DNA of 64,000 nucleotides, from contig CALFLK010000013.1 in the NCBI GenBank assembly GCA_937880095.1, positions 186,001 to 250,000 on the forward strand. The letters are read 5' to 3'. This DNA is from an uncultured Faecalibacterium sp. (GTDB taxonomy: Bacteria; Bacillota; Clostridia; Oscillospirales; Ruminococcaceae). The notes beneath the pieces are model-generated. The model worked only from the letters and a program-made list of their open reading frames with translations, had not been told where the DNA came from and ran no database searches. Every line of letters begins with the position of its first letter. The stretch's first letter is position 1. Made by a program: the position numbers and the translations under genes. Shown here in pieces: positions 16,217 through 24,981 of the stretch.

Positions 16217-16537
16217 ATGGCATCTACCAAAGAATATCTGGATTTCGTGCTGGATCAGCTATCCAACTTGGACAAAATCACTTACCGCCCCATGATGGGT
16301 GAATATGTTTTATATTATCGCGGGAAAATCATAGGCGGCATTTACGATGACCGCCTGCTGGTTAAGCCTGTCAAAGCGGCAGTTTCTTATCTGCCGAATG
16401 CCCGCCGGGAACTGCCTTATCCCGGCGCAAAGGAGATGCTTTTGGTAGAAGAACTGGATGACAAAGCCTTTCTAGCTGAACTGCTAGATGCCATGTATGA
16501 CCAGCTCCCCGCACCAAAATCCAAAAAGAAATCCTGA
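16217..16537 (+). CDS. TfoX N-terminal domain protein
   Basis: A 106-residue protein made of the TfoX_N domain alone: KEYLDFVLDQLSNLDKITYRPMMGEYVLYYRGKIIG, then DDRLLVKP and YPGAKEMLLVEELDDKAF. In Gammaproteobacteria TfoX/Sxy regulates competence, but the isolated domain is widespread and its function in Firmicutes is unknown. AGGAGG lies seven bases before the ATG. It ends with a Lys-rich tail. Confidence 0.88.
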   Translation: MASTKEYLDFVLDQLSNLDKITYRPMMGEYVLYYRGKIIGGIYDDRLLVKPVKAAVSYLPNARRELPYPGAKEMLLVEELDDKAFLAELLDAMYDQLPAPKSKKKS

Positions 16538-16545
16538 GGTAAGCC

Positions 16546-16980
16546 ATGAAACATTCTTTCGTAAAAGCTCTGAAGAAAATATCCTTTTCTTTCGTCTGGG
16601 TCGCACTGGCTCTTGTGATTGTCAGCATCCTGATGCAGGGTATGCCGCTTTTCGGCGCACCAAAACCCAGCAGTGTTGAAACCGTAACCATTACTTATCC
16701 CACACTGACCAGCGAAGCAAGAGAAATATCTGACCCGGAGCTGGTCCGACACGCCTGTCAGCTATTTGGCTTTCTGCGATATCGCCCCTTTGCAAAAGCA
16801 GATGAAACAGACTCCCCCATCCTTACAATGGATTTCACTCTGACAAATGGAAATACTGCAACCGTATCGGCCAGCAGGGAAAGCGTCTGGTGGAACGGCA
16901 AAACACACGTTTTGAAAGAACCGGAAATCTTCATCAATCTGGCAGAAGGCATTTTCTTTTTCGACAAAGTGACACCGTAA
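16546..16980 (+). CDS. Small membrane-anchored protein of unknown function
   Basis: A 144-residue protein with one N-terminal span (about residues 12-33) and an extracellular beta-rich domain (VETVTITYPTLTSE... ILTMDFTLTNGNTATVSAS). It resembles small secreted domains of Clostridia that read like DUF5301, but this is a weak recall. It lies eight bases after the TfoX_N gene and ends at a bidirectional terminator. Confidence 0.72.
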   Translation: MKHSFVKALKKISFSFVWVALALVIVSILMQGMPLFGAPKPSSVETVTITYPTLTSEAREISDPELVRHACQLFGFLRYRPFAKADETDSPILTMDFTLTNGNTATVSASRESVWWNGKTHVLKEPEIFINLAEGIFFFDKVTP

Positions 16981-16991
16981 CCCGTAAAAAT

Positions 16992-17025
16992 AAAAAGCTG
17001 ATGCGGAAATTCGCATCAGCTTTTT
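16992..17025. terminator. Bidirectional terminator
   Basis: AAAAAGCTGATGCG pairs perfectly with CGCATCAGCTTTTT around a six-base loop, between converging genes. Confidence 0.92.
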
Positions 17026-17040
17026 GTTTTTACTTAGTTT

Positions 17041-18306
17041 TTACTTATTGGCGAAGTATGCATTCTGCACAGCCAGCAGGACGCCTGCACGGCTGGCTGC
17101 AAAGTTCAAACCGCCCTGCAGATAGCAGGTGTAAGGTGCGCGCAGCGGACCGTCACAGCTCATCTCAATCGTACTGCCGGAAGTAAAGGAGCCACTTGCC
17201 ATGATAACTTCATCGGTGTAACCGGGTTCCTCGCTGGGCTGGGGAGAAACGTAGCTGTCAACCGGGCTTGCATTCTGAATACCGGTGCAGAAACCAATCA
17301 GAGCCTCTGCGCTGCCGGAATCAAAGCTGGTCACGATATCGTTGTGATCTTCGCAGTAACGAGGTACCGGCTTCACACCGCACATTTCCAACAGGCACTC
17401 TGCATAGATTGCCGTCTTGATAGCAGAGCAAACCACACCGGGTGCATAGTAGAAGCCCAGATACATATCACGCAGGGTGTCCAGCGTAGAACCCAGCTCT
17501 TTGCCCAAGCTGGGACCCATCAGACGGTAAGCACACTGCTCTACCAATTCCTTCTTACCCGCAATGTAACCACCAGTGGGAGCGATACCACCGCCCGGAT
17601 TCTTGATGAAGCTGCCCACAATCAGGTCTGCACCTGCCTGGGTCGGCTCTTTGGTCTGGGTGAACTCACCGTAGCAGTTATCCACAAAGATAATAATATC
17701 GGGGTTGGCTGCCTTAGCGGTATCTGCAATCTTCTGAATGGTGTCCAAATCAAATGCGGTACGCTGCATATAGCCACGGCTGCGCTGGATGTGGCAAACC
17801 TTTGCGCCGGGTGCCTTCTTGGCAATCAGGTCGTAGTCCGGGGTCATATCCTCTTTCAGGGGAGCTTCATCGTACAGGATGCCGTAATCCATCAGCGTAC
17901 CATTGCCCTTGCACTTGCCATCCAGACCAATAACACCTTCCAGCGTATCATAGGGGCGACCGGTAGCTGCCAGCAGGGTGTCACCGGTGCGCAGCAAGCC
18001 AAACAGTGCAACGGTCAGGGTGTGGGTACCAGACATAAACTGGGTACGCACCAGTGCATCTTCTGCGCCCATCACCTGCGCAAAAATTTCTTCCAGCTTG
18101 TCACGACCAGTATCCCACAGACCGTAACCAGTGGTGCCCAGCATATGGGTTGCGGACATATTGTTATCGGTAAATGCCTTCAGCATTTTCAGCTGGTTAT
18201 AGTCGCGAATCTGCTCCACCTTTTCAAAATAAGGGCGGCACATTTCCATGGCGGTTTTGTCCAGCTCCAGTACTTCGGGCTTAAAATCAAAGAATTCTTT
18301 CAGCAT
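17041..18306 (-). CDS. Methionine gamma-lyase family (YnbB/aluminium-resistance-like) PLP protein
   Basis: The 421-residue product matches the PF06838-type family found in Firmicutes. It shows YGLWDTGRDKLEEIFAQVMG, RTQFMSGTHTLTVALFGLL, FVDNCYGEFTQTKEP with the cofactor Asp, and SFIKNPGGGIAPTGGYIAG with the probable Schiff-base Lys. The true substrate is not established for the family. I start at the ATG at 18306, since the in-frame start at 18366 overlaps the upstream gene; the ribosome site (TTGGAA) is weak. It is the last gene of a murD-GNAT-lyase operon. Confidence 0.85.
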   Translation of the reverse strand: MLKEFFDFKPEVLELDKTAMEMCRPYFEKVEQIRDYNQLKMLKAFTDNNMSATHMLGTTGYGLWDTGRDKLEEIFAQVMGAEDALVRTQFMSGTHTLTVALFGLLRTGDTLLAATGRPYDTLEGVIGLDGKCKGNGTLMDYGILYDEAPLKEDMTPDYDLIAKKAPGAKVCHIQRSRGYMQRTAFDLDTIQKIADTAKAANPDIIIFVDNCYGEFTQTKEPTQAGADLIVGSFIKNPGGGIAPTGGYIAGKKELVEQCAYRLMGPSLGKELGSTLDTLRDMYLGFYYAPGVVCSAIKTAIYAECLLEMCGVKPVPRYCEDHNDIVTSFDSGSAEALIGFCTGIQNASPVDSYVSPQPSEEPGYTDEVIMASGSFTSGSTIEMSCDGPLRAPYTCYLQGGLNFAASRAGVLLAVQNAYFANK

Positions 18307-18337
18307 AGTATTTTCCAATCTGTATATTTTATATTCA

Positions 18338-19090
18338 TTATTCCGCCTTGGCGGTATTTTCATCACTGTACACGGTCAGCGTACCCAGATGTGCAAACCC
18401 CAATCTGCGATAGAAGTGCTCACGCTCCTGCTTTGCCAACAGCACAACACGCCAGCCTTGTGCTGACAGCATATTCGCCATCGTTGCAATCAGCCATCCG
18501 CCGATGCCCTGCCCACGCATCTGCGCAACAGTTTCCGCACAAGCCAGATATGCCTGCCCATTGTGCAGAGCATACGCACCGACTGTAGAAATGATTTTAC
18601 CTTCTTGTTCCAGTGACCACACAATCGCTTTCCCGTGATTGCGTTTGGTACAAAGCTCGGAATAAAAATCATCCTGCTTTTCCGGCTGATTTCCAAACAG
18701 GAATTGCGCGATCTTAAACGGGCTGGGCATTTCATTCAACAGTAGTGCATCCGGCTGCGGCGGTACAGGCAAACTTTTCCCTGCTTCCAGCGCAAACAAA
18801 TGCAGCTGTTCTTTTTCATGCCAGCCTTTCGGCATAGCACCATCGGTAAGCAATTCGTGCTTATCCAAAAAAGCCAGAAAACTCTCCAACTCCTCCGGGT
18901 CAGCCACACCGCACGCAATCGCCTTGTTTCCATTTGCATCGATTGCGATTTCTTCGCCAGCAAAGTAGCAGCCGCTGGCTTTTCCAAACAGCTCCAACTG
19001 CACCGGCATTACACAACCAAAATACGGTTTCCCTGCACAAGCCGTCTGATACCACTCCGCATAGGTTTCATTCGTCACCTGAGCGATCAT
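18338..19090 (-). CDS. GNAT family N-acetyltransferase
   Basis: The 250-residue product has a C-terminal GNAT domain: TVGAYALHNGQAYLACAETVAQMRG with the acetyl-CoA loop QMRGQGIGGWLIATMANML, then an RLGFAHLGTLTVY ending. The N-terminal half (about residues 1-130) is a second domain of unknown role. Its ATG overlaps the murD stop in ATGA, so translation is coupled. The substrate cannot be read from the sequence. Confidence 0.85.
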   Translation of the reverse strand: MIAQVTNETYAEWYQTACAGKPYFGCVMPVQLELFGKASGCYFAGEEIAIDANGNKAIACGVADPEELESFLAFLDKHELLTDGAMPKGWHEKEQLHLFALEAGKSLPVPPQPDALLLNEMPSPFKIAQFLFGNQPEKQDDFYSELCTKRNHGKAIVWSLEQEGKIISTVGAYALHNGQAYLACAETVAQMRGQGIGGWLIATMANMLSAQGWRVVLLAKQEREHFYRRLGFAHLGTLTVYSDENTAKAE

Positions 19091-20484
19091 TTCAAATCCT
19101 TTACGATCTGCTTATAGTGGCGGCCACGCACCTCAAAGTTAGGGTACAAATCAAAGGATGCACTTGCCGGAGACAGGCTCACCACATCACCGGGCTTTGC
19201 AGCTTTGCGGGCACGGTTGACTGCATCTTCCATACCGTCGGCGTACTCGATTTCCAAATCGCTTGCAGCAAAATCCGGATGTACGCGCAGAGCAGCCTCA
19301 ATACGAGGACCTGTTGCGCCCATCAGAACCAGATGCTTGACGTGTGCCAGAATTTCCGGAGCCAGCGGCTCATAGGGAATCTTCTTGTCGTAACCACCAG
19401 CAATCAGAATGATTTTCTGGTCAAAGCTGCGCAGCCCCGCAATCGTGCGCGTAGGACTGGAAGCAATCGAGTCGTTGTAGTAGGTGACTCCATCCAGCGT
19501 GCGCACCGGCTCGATACGGTGTTCTACGCCGGTAAAGGTACTACCTACCTGACGAATGACTTCCGGAGCTACCAGACCCCATACCGCAGCAGCGGCAGCC
19601 AGCAGGTTTTCGATATTGTGCAAGCCACGCAGCTTGATTTCATCCTTGTGCATAAAGGGGGTCACAGTGCCCTTTTCTGCCATACACAGCATACCGTCCT
19701 CACGCAGGAAAGCGCCGTTGTCGGTTTCGTGCAGGCGGGTAAACCAGACCTGATCGCCCTTGCAGTCTGCCTGCATTGCATTGCTGATGGCATTTTCAAA
19801 GCCCAGAACTGCACGGCAGGGCTGGTGCTGATACAGCAGGATATTGCGCTTTGCGTCGATATACTCCTGCATATCCTTGTGGTGGTCCAGATGGTTGGGG
19901 GTCACATTGGTGACAACCGCAATCTGGGGGCTCTGGCGCATACTGATCAGCTGAAAGCTGGACAGCTCCACCACAGCGATGTCGTCGGGCTGTACTTCCG
20001 GCAGCATGGGCAGCAGTGCTGCACCGATATTACCACCCAGATGCACACAGCGGCCCGCAGCCTTCAGCATTTCGCTGATCAAGGTGGTCGTGGTGGTCTT
20101 GCCATCCGAACCCGTCACAGCCACAATGGGGCATGGGCAGAAGCGGAAGAACAGCTCTACCTCGCTGGTAACCATGGTTCCGGCTGCAAGTGCATCCTGC
20201 AGGGGTTTCTGGTAATACTCAAAGCCGGGGGTACGCATAATAATATCCTGACCGGCAAATCCATCCATATAATTTTCGCCCAGGCTCAGCTGCACGTTGC
20301 AGTGCTTCAACTCCTCGGCATACTCGCCAAACGCTTCCAGCGAAGGCTTTTTATCACACAGCGTAACCTGCGCACCCAGATCCGCAAAAATCCGGATCAG
20401 TGCCTTATGGCTGACGCCTGCACCGATAAATGCTACCTTTTTGCCGCGCACCAGCGCAGCCAGCATCTCCTGTTCCTTTTGCAT
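19087..20484 (-). CDS. murD: UDP-N-acetylmuramoylalanine--D-glutamate ligase
   Basis: The 465-residue Mur ligase adds D-Glu to UDP-MurNAc-L-Ala. It has an N-terminal Rossmann domain (VAFIGAGVSHKALI), the ATP loop VTGSDGKTTTTTLI, VVTNVTPNHLDHH, and the central GVEHRIEPVRTLDGVTYYNDSIASSPT motif that defines MurD. The ATG at 20484 follows GAGAGG at eight bases. D-Glu would come from MurI, encoded at 4.5 kb. Pairing with GNAT and lyase genes is unusual; no other dcw genes are nearby. Confidence 0.95.
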   Translation of the reverse strand: MQKEQEMLAALVRGKKVAFIGAGVSHKALIRIFADLGAQVTLCDKKPSLEAFGEYAEELKHCNVQLSLGENYMDGFAGQDIIMRTPGFEYYQKPLQDALAAGTMVTSEVELFFRFCPCPIVAVTGSDGKTTTTTLISEMLKAAGRCVHLGGNIGAALLPMLPEVQPDDIAVVELSSFQLISMRQSPQIAVVTNVTPNHLDHHKDMQEYIDAKRNILLYQHQPCRAVLGFENAISNAMQADCKGDQVWFTRLHETDNGAFLREDGMLCMAEKGTVTPFMHKDEIKLRGLHNIENLLAAAAAVWGLVAPEVIRQVGSTFTGVEHRIEPVRTLDGVTYYNDSIASSPTRTIAGLRSFDQKIILIAGGYDKKIPYEPLAPEILAHVKHLVLMGATGPRIEAALRVHPDFAASDLEIEYADGMEDAVNRARKAAKPGDVVSLSPASASFDLYPNFEVRGRHYKQIVKDLK

Positions 20485-20525
20485 CTGTATATCCTCTCTT
20501 CCTATTTCATAACAATACATAAAAC

Positions 20526-20554
20526 ATTATAGCCTATCCGCCAGCATGGTGCAA
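20526..20554 (-). promoter_or_regulatory. murD operon promoter
   Basis: On the minus strand TTGCAC (20554-20549), 17 bases, then TATAAT (20531-20526). It is divergent from the promoter at 20583-20611. Confidence 0.72.
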
Positions 20555-20582
20555 CGGCTGGTTCCACAAAAACGACACAGAT

Positions 20583-20611
20583 TTGCCTTTTTCAATAGGT
20601 TTTGCTAAAAT
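20583..20611 (+). promoter_or_regulatory. Promoter of the peptide-binding lipoprotein gene
   Basis: TTGCCT (20583-20588), 17 bases, TGC-TAAAAT (TAAAAT at 20606-20611). Confidence 0.65.
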
Positions 20612-20644
20612 ATAAAGTTGATACACACGAGAGGAGATTTGCTT

Positions 20645-22189
20645 ATGAAACGGCTGTTCCGGGTACTCAGCGGCGCTCTGCTTGCCCTGCTTTTAACAGG
20701 CTGCGGCACCGCACATACCGTCAGCTTTACCTGGTTTGTAGACAAAATCCCCACCAATCTGGACCCTCAGCTCGCCCAGACCAGTGCGGAGATGATTGCC
20801 TGCAACCATTTATATACTGGTTTGTACCAAACGGATGAATCCGGCGTTCCCCAGCCGGGCTGCGCATCGGGTTATACCCTTTCGGAGGATGGGCTGACTT
20901 ATACTTTTACCATCCGACCCGATTTGTATTACCGCACTTCCCGCGGTGATGCCAGTGCATACGCCATCACGGCAGAAGACTTTGTTTTTGCATTCCAGCG
21001 GATTTTCCGCCCGGAAACCAATTCCCCCTACGTCACCAGCTTTGCCGGCATTACAGGCGGCATGGATATTTTTCAGGGTACGAAACTGGAAAGCGCACTG
21101 GGCGTTACCGCACCGGACCCCTACACGCTGGTGATTCAGTTGAACAGCCCGGACCCAAGCTTTTTGGAAAAGCTGACCCTGCCCGGTGCAATGCCCTGTG
21201 ACGAGGCATATTTTGAATCCACCGATGGCACTTATGGTCTGACCAAAAAGACCACCATTTCCAACGGTCGCTTCTATCTGTATAACTGGACCGAAGGCGG
21301 TTTGTTCCTGCGCCGCAAGGCAAACGGAAACACCGTCAACAGCCTGCGCATTGTCACTAACAGCAATCCACCGGATGTGACGCCTGTACAGCTGGTGAGC
21401 AACGAGCGGTGTACCGCCGCGGTTGATTTGAGTACCGACCCCACTGATTTGCAGCAGATTCCGTACTCCAATACAACATGGAGCCTTCTGTTCGGTAAAA
21501 ACAGCGTATTCGACAATACGGATTTACGTCAGGCATTGTCGGCTTCTGCGCAGAACGTTCCTCTGCCCAAAAATGACACTCTGTATGGTCCCACGCAGGG
21601 ACTGATTCCCGACGGCGCACGAGTAGATACTTTGGACTACCGCGCTCAGGCAGGTAACACCCTTGCACAGCTGGGTGACGGTCAGGACGCTTGGCAGCGT
21701 GCGCTGCAGCAAGTTCAGATGAAAGATCTGAAGGGTCTTACCCTGCTTGTTCCGGAAAGTGCCGATAAAACCCATGTGCAGTGTGTAAATGGCACTTGGC
21801 AGAAGGATTTCGGCTTATTCTTCAATGTGGAAACTGTAGACAACGAAACCTTTGCACGCCGTATCCAATCCGGTGACTACGCCATTGCGCTTGCACCGAT
21901 TCCTATGACCGTCAGTGACCCCACTGCTCTGTTGAGCAGCTTTGCACCGCAGGTACCGGACGCTCTGATGTCCGCTTATCTGGAATTAACCACTGCTGCC
22001 AATGCCACAAGCGGCAGCAGTAAAATCGACGCATTGGCACAAGTCGAACGCTTTCTGGCTGACCAAGCTATTGTGACCCCGTTGTATCGACAGAATGCAC
22101 GCCTTTTGCTGGCTCCTTCCATGCACGGCGTACAGTTTGATCCCTTTGGTCCGTTGATTGATGTATCTTGGGCATATCAGGACGAATAA
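20645..22189 (+). CDS. Oligopeptide-type ABC substrate-binding lipoprotein
   Basis: A 514-residue SBP_bac_5 protein with a lipobox, LLALLLTGCG, near residues 12-20. It shows the family start IPTNLDPQLAQTSAEMIACNHLYTGLYQ and the GLTYTFTIRPDLYY segment. OppA-like proteins bind peptides outside the membrane for an Opp/Dpp importer. No permease or ATPase genes are adjacent, so it is an orphan binding protein. The ATG at 20645 follows GAGGAG. Confidence 0.9.
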   Translation: MKRLFRVLSGALLALLLTGCGTAHTVSFTWFVDKIPTNLDPQLAQTSAEMIACNHLYTGLYQTDESGVPQPGCASGYTLSEDGLTYTFTIRPDLYYRTSRGDASAYAITAEDFVFAFQRIFRPETNSPYVTSFAGITGGMDIFQGTKLESALGVTAPDPYTLVIQLNSPDPSFLEKLTLPGAMPCDEAYFESTDGTYGLTKKTTISNGRFYLYNWTEGGLFLRRKANGNTVNSLRIVTNSNPPDVTPVQLVSNERCTAAVDLSTDPTDLQQIPYSNTTWSLLFGKNSVFDNTDLRQALSASAQNVPLPKNDTLYGPTQGLIPDGARVDTLDYRAQAGNTLAQLGDGQDAWQRALQQVQMKDLKGLTLLVPESADKTHVQCVNGTWQKDFGLFFNVETVDNETFARRIQSGDYAIALAPIPMTVSDPTALLSSFAPQVPDALMSAYLELTTAANATSGSSKIDALAQVERFLADQAIVTPLYRQNARLLLAPSMHGVQFDPFGPLIDVSWAYQDE

Positions 22190-22275
22190 TCCAGCTTAGA
22201 AGGCAGAGCAATCGTATTTTCTATGTTATACAATATCTGCGTAGTGAAATTTGAAATGTGAAAGGAGAAGGACGG

Positions 22276-22839
22276 ATGAAAAGTTTAGTTTTATTGGCCG
22301 GCTGTGGACTGGGTGACGGTTCCTGTATTGAAGAAGTGATTTTAACGTACCTTGCATTGGAGCAATCCAAATGGTTCTATCAGCCGGTCGCGTATGACAT
22401 GAATATGCCGTCCATCAACCATATTACCGAACAGCCGGAAGAAAACCGGAATATTCTGGTAGAATCTGCCCGGATCGGTCGGGGCAGGATTCAGGGAATA
22501 GATGCAATTCAGCCAGAGGATTTCGACTGTCTGATCATTCCCGGCGGTATTGGGCTGCTGTGCAATTACGGAAAAAACGAGTCCATCCGAAATCTGGTTC
22601 TCCACTTTCAGGAACACAACAAACCCATTGCAACGATGTGCGCAGGCATTGATTTTTTGCGCAGTATTCTGGGCGCAGACCTCTTGCAGGAGGAATATAA
22701 AAATCTTGCTCCCAACGATTTTTGCTTTGACCCCAATAAAAACGTGTACTATACGCCTGCCTTTCACAAGGCAAACAATCTTTGCGATGTACAGGAAGGC
22801 ATTGCATGTATGATTCAAGCAATGGATTCCCCTATTTGA
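22276..22839 (+). CDS. DJ-1/PfpI-like protein of the ElbB/ES1 type
   Basis: A 187-residue product starting MKSLVLLAGCGLGDGSCIEE, matching the GCGVxDGxEIxE start of ElbB/ES1 proteins, with the PGGIGLLCNYG and MCAGIDFLRSIL segments. The Cys of TMCAG is the likely nucleophile. E. coli ElbB has glyoxalase-like activity. AAAGGAG precedes the ATG. It is monocistronic with a strong terminator. Confidence 0.8.
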   Translation: MKSLVLLAGCGLGDGSCIEEVILTYLALEQSKWFYQPVAYDMNMPSINHITEQPEENRNILVESARIGRGRIQGIDAIQPEDFDCLIIPGGIGLLCNYGKNESIRNLVLHFQEHNKPIATMCAGIDFLRSILGADLLQEEYKNLAPNDFCFDPNKNVYYTPAFHKANNLCDVQEGIACMIQAMDSPI

Positions 22840-22849
22840 ACTTTTACAG

Positions 22850-22887
22850 AAAAAGCGAGCAGAGTATTACACTCTGCTCGCTTTTTT
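22850..22887. terminator. Bidirectional terminator
   Basis: AAAAAGCGAGCAGAGT pairs with ACTCTGCTCGCTTTTT around ATTAC-like loop bases. Confidence 0.92.
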
Positions 22888-22921
22888 ACGCATTTACAGA
22901 CGCTTTCTATGTCTGATGAAA

Positions 22922-23143
22922 TCAATGCTTCATTTCGTTTTTGCGACTCTTCAGCGGACGGATCTTGCCGTCCGGTCCCTGAATGCTGGTGTTGTCCAGC
23001 TGGCTGCGCAAGCTGTTGCGGAAACCAGCAATATATTCCGCACGCAGTGCAGCCTGTTCGGTCTTTTCTGCTTCGGTTAGACCTTCCGGCGTTCTGCTCT
23101 TTCGTGCCAATTCGTTGATGCGATCAATTTTTTCCTGTTTCAT
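22922..23143 (-). CDS. DUF896 (YnzC-like) small cytoplasmic protein
   Basis: A 73-residue protein with the DUF896 pattern: IDRINELARKSRTPEGLTEAEKTEQAALRAEYI followed by FRNSLRSQLDN. The fold is a helical hairpin; in Bacillus YnzC is tied to the SOS operon, but the function is unknown. Length and sequence are typical. Confidence 0.93.
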   Translation of the reverse strand: MKQEKIDRINELARKSRTPEGLTEAEKTEQAALRAEYIAGFRNSLRSQLDNTSIQGPDGKIRPLKSRKNEMKH

Positions 23144-23264
23144 CGCAAATTTCCTCGCTGTTCTTTTTCATTTATTAAAACTGATTATACCAGTTTTTTT
23201 GCGGTTTGCAAACAGATGTGCTACAATAAAGAAAAATGTCCCACAAAAAAGCGAGGTTTCTTTT

Positions 23265-23888
23265 ATGGCAAATCCCGAAAATTACGCACGTCAGCTGGAC
23301 GAATTGCTGAAAACGCTGGGCGATAGTCGTCCTTCTCTTTTGCTGCACGCCTGCTGCGGCCCCTGCTCTTCGGCAGTTCTGGAAAAGCTGAGCCAGTATT
23401 TTGATATTACCATTTTATACTACAACCCCAATACCTGGCCCGCTGCTGAATATCACCGCCGCGGGGAAGAGCTGGTGCGCTTTATTGAGCAATCCCATCC
23501 GCAGGGCGTTTCTGTGGTTGTGGAAGATTATCACCCCGAAGAATTTTACAGCCAAATCGAAGGTCTGGAAAACGAACCGGAACGCGGTGGACGCTGTACC
23601 GTCTGCTACCGCCTGCGCATGGAACACACCGCACGCTATGCAAAAGAGCATGGCTTTGACTGGTTTACCACCACGCTTTCCATCAGCCCGCATAAAGATG
23701 CTGTCCGTATCAATACGATTGGTAAGGAGCTGGAAGCCAAGTATGGTGTCAAGCACCTGCCGGCTGATTTCAAAAAGCAAAACGGTTATCTGCGCAGCTT
23801 GCAGCTGAGCGACGAATACGACCTGTACCGTCAGGATTATTGCGGCTGTGAATTTTCCGCAAAAGCACGGCAGGCACAGCAGGAATAA
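23265..23888 (+). CDS. queH: Epoxyqueuosine reductase QueH
   Basis: The 207-residue product is QueH (DUF208), which reduces epoxyqueuosine to queuosine in tRNA in place of QueG. It has the HACCGPCSS start with adjacent Cys, CTVCYRLRME in the middle, and a C-terminal DYCGCEFS. These Cys are the iron-sulphur and mononuclear iron ligands described for QueH. The start is set by the ATG at 23265 after GCGAGG. The gene stands alone, divergent from DUF896. Confidence 0.93.
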   Translation: MANPENYARQLDELLKTLGDSRPSLLLHACCGPCSSAVLEKLSQYFDITILYYNPNTWPAAEYHRRGEELVRFIEQSHPQGVSVVVEDYHPEEFYSQIEGLENEPERGGRCTVCYRLRMEHTARYAKEHGFDWFTTTLSISPHKDAVRINTIGKELEAKYGVKHLPADFKKQNGYLRSLQLSDEYDLYRQDYCGCEFSAKARQAQQE

Positions 23889-23893
23889 CAAAC

Positions 23894-23933
23894 AAAAGAG
23901 CGGCGAAACAGTTTTGTTTCGCCGCTCTTTTTC
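23894..23933. terminator. Bidirectional terminator
   Basis: AAAAGAGCGGCGAAAC pairs with GTTTCGCCGCTCTTTT, between converging queH and the TPM operon. Confidence 0.92.
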
Positions 23934-23959
23934 TATTTCAGATTCAAATGGTAATTTGG

Positions 23960-24892
23960 TTACTGACCACGACCAGCGCCGCCGCCAAAGCTGCCACCGC
24001 CGCCCATGCCACCAAAACCACCGCTTCCGCCGCCGAAGCCACCTCCGAAACCGCCGGAAGATCCGCCAAAGCCGCCACTGCTGCCGCCGAATCCACCGCC
24101 AAAGCCACCATTACGCGGAGGATGGTATCCGCCATAGTGCGGATAATGTCGACGATAAGAGCGGGGACGGCTGCCCATCCAGACAAAGAACGGCATTCCG
24201 CCACCGCGGGAACCACCATCACCGCTACCGGGACCAGAGAACATACTCAAAACCGCACCCAGAACCAATAACCAAACCAGTAGCGTTAAAACCGTGCGCA
24301 GGACATGACTCTTATGCGGCTTTGCACCGTTTCCGTACAGATCAACTCCATACTCGTCTGCGATGATTTCCGCTATCGCTGTAACGCTGTCTTTTACTGC
24401 GGTATCATAATTGCCGGAGCCAAAGTTGCTTTCCATTTTTTTCTGGAGCAGCATACTCAGTTCGTTGCTCAGGCGGGTACCGTCCAAGCCTTTACCCAGC
24501 GCCACATAATAATCGCCATCCGCGAATTGGGGAGACGTTTTGGTCAGCAACACCAAAACACCGTTGTTTTCCTTCTTATTGCCAACGCCCCATTCGTTGA
24601 AAGCTTGTGCTGCATAGTCTGCTGTGGAAAGTGCGCCGGTATCCTGTACTGTCAGCACTGCAATGGTTGCACCTTTGCATTTTTCCTGCAGGGTACCGTT
24701 GGCACCATCCAGCCAGTTTTCGGTATCGCTGCTCAACATATTGGCAGCATCAACGACACATTCATCTTTTGGTAAATTGGGGAACTCTGCCAGCCCTTCG
24801 GCAGATACCGGAACAACCAGCAAAGCTGCGGTTAAAATCAATGCCAGAAAATATGCCAAAAACTTTTTCTGCTTTTGCTTCATACAAACCAT
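23960..24892 (-). CDS. TPM-domain protein with Gly-rich tail
   Basis: About 310 residues: a signal peptide ending near VVPVSAEG, a TPM_phosphatase domain (CVVDAANMLSSDTENWLDG... TIAVLTVQDTG... NNGVLVLLTKTSPQF), one membrane span (TLLVWLLVLGAVLSMF) and a tail of about 100 residues very rich in Gly with FGG/SGG repeats. TPM proteins are membrane-tethered and linked to envelope stress. It is the last gene of the xpaC-telA-lemA-TPM-TPM cluster and a paralog of the next upstream gene. Confidence 0.85.
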   Translation of the reverse strand: MVCMKQKQKKFLAYFLALILTAALLVVPVSAEGLAEFPNLPKDECVVDAANMLSSDTENWLDGANGTLQEKCKGATIAVLTVQDTGALSTADYAAQAFNEWGVGNKKENNGVLVLLTKTSPQFADGDYYVALGKGLDGTRLSNELSMLLQKKMESNFGSGNYDTAVKDSVTAIAEIIADEYGVDLYGNGAKPHKSHVLRTVLTLLVWLLVLGAVLSMFSGPGSGDGGSRGGGMPFFVWMGSRPRSYRRHYPHYGGYHPPRNGGFGGGFGGSSGGFGGSSGGFGGGFGGGSGGFGGMGGGGSFGGGAGRGQ

Positions 24893-24981
24893 TCTACCTT
24901 TCTGCAGTTTCACAGCACATCAGCCGATCAAGCCGAAAAATGTTATGCTCTGGCTGAAAAGCTCTATATTCTTAGGTTTTA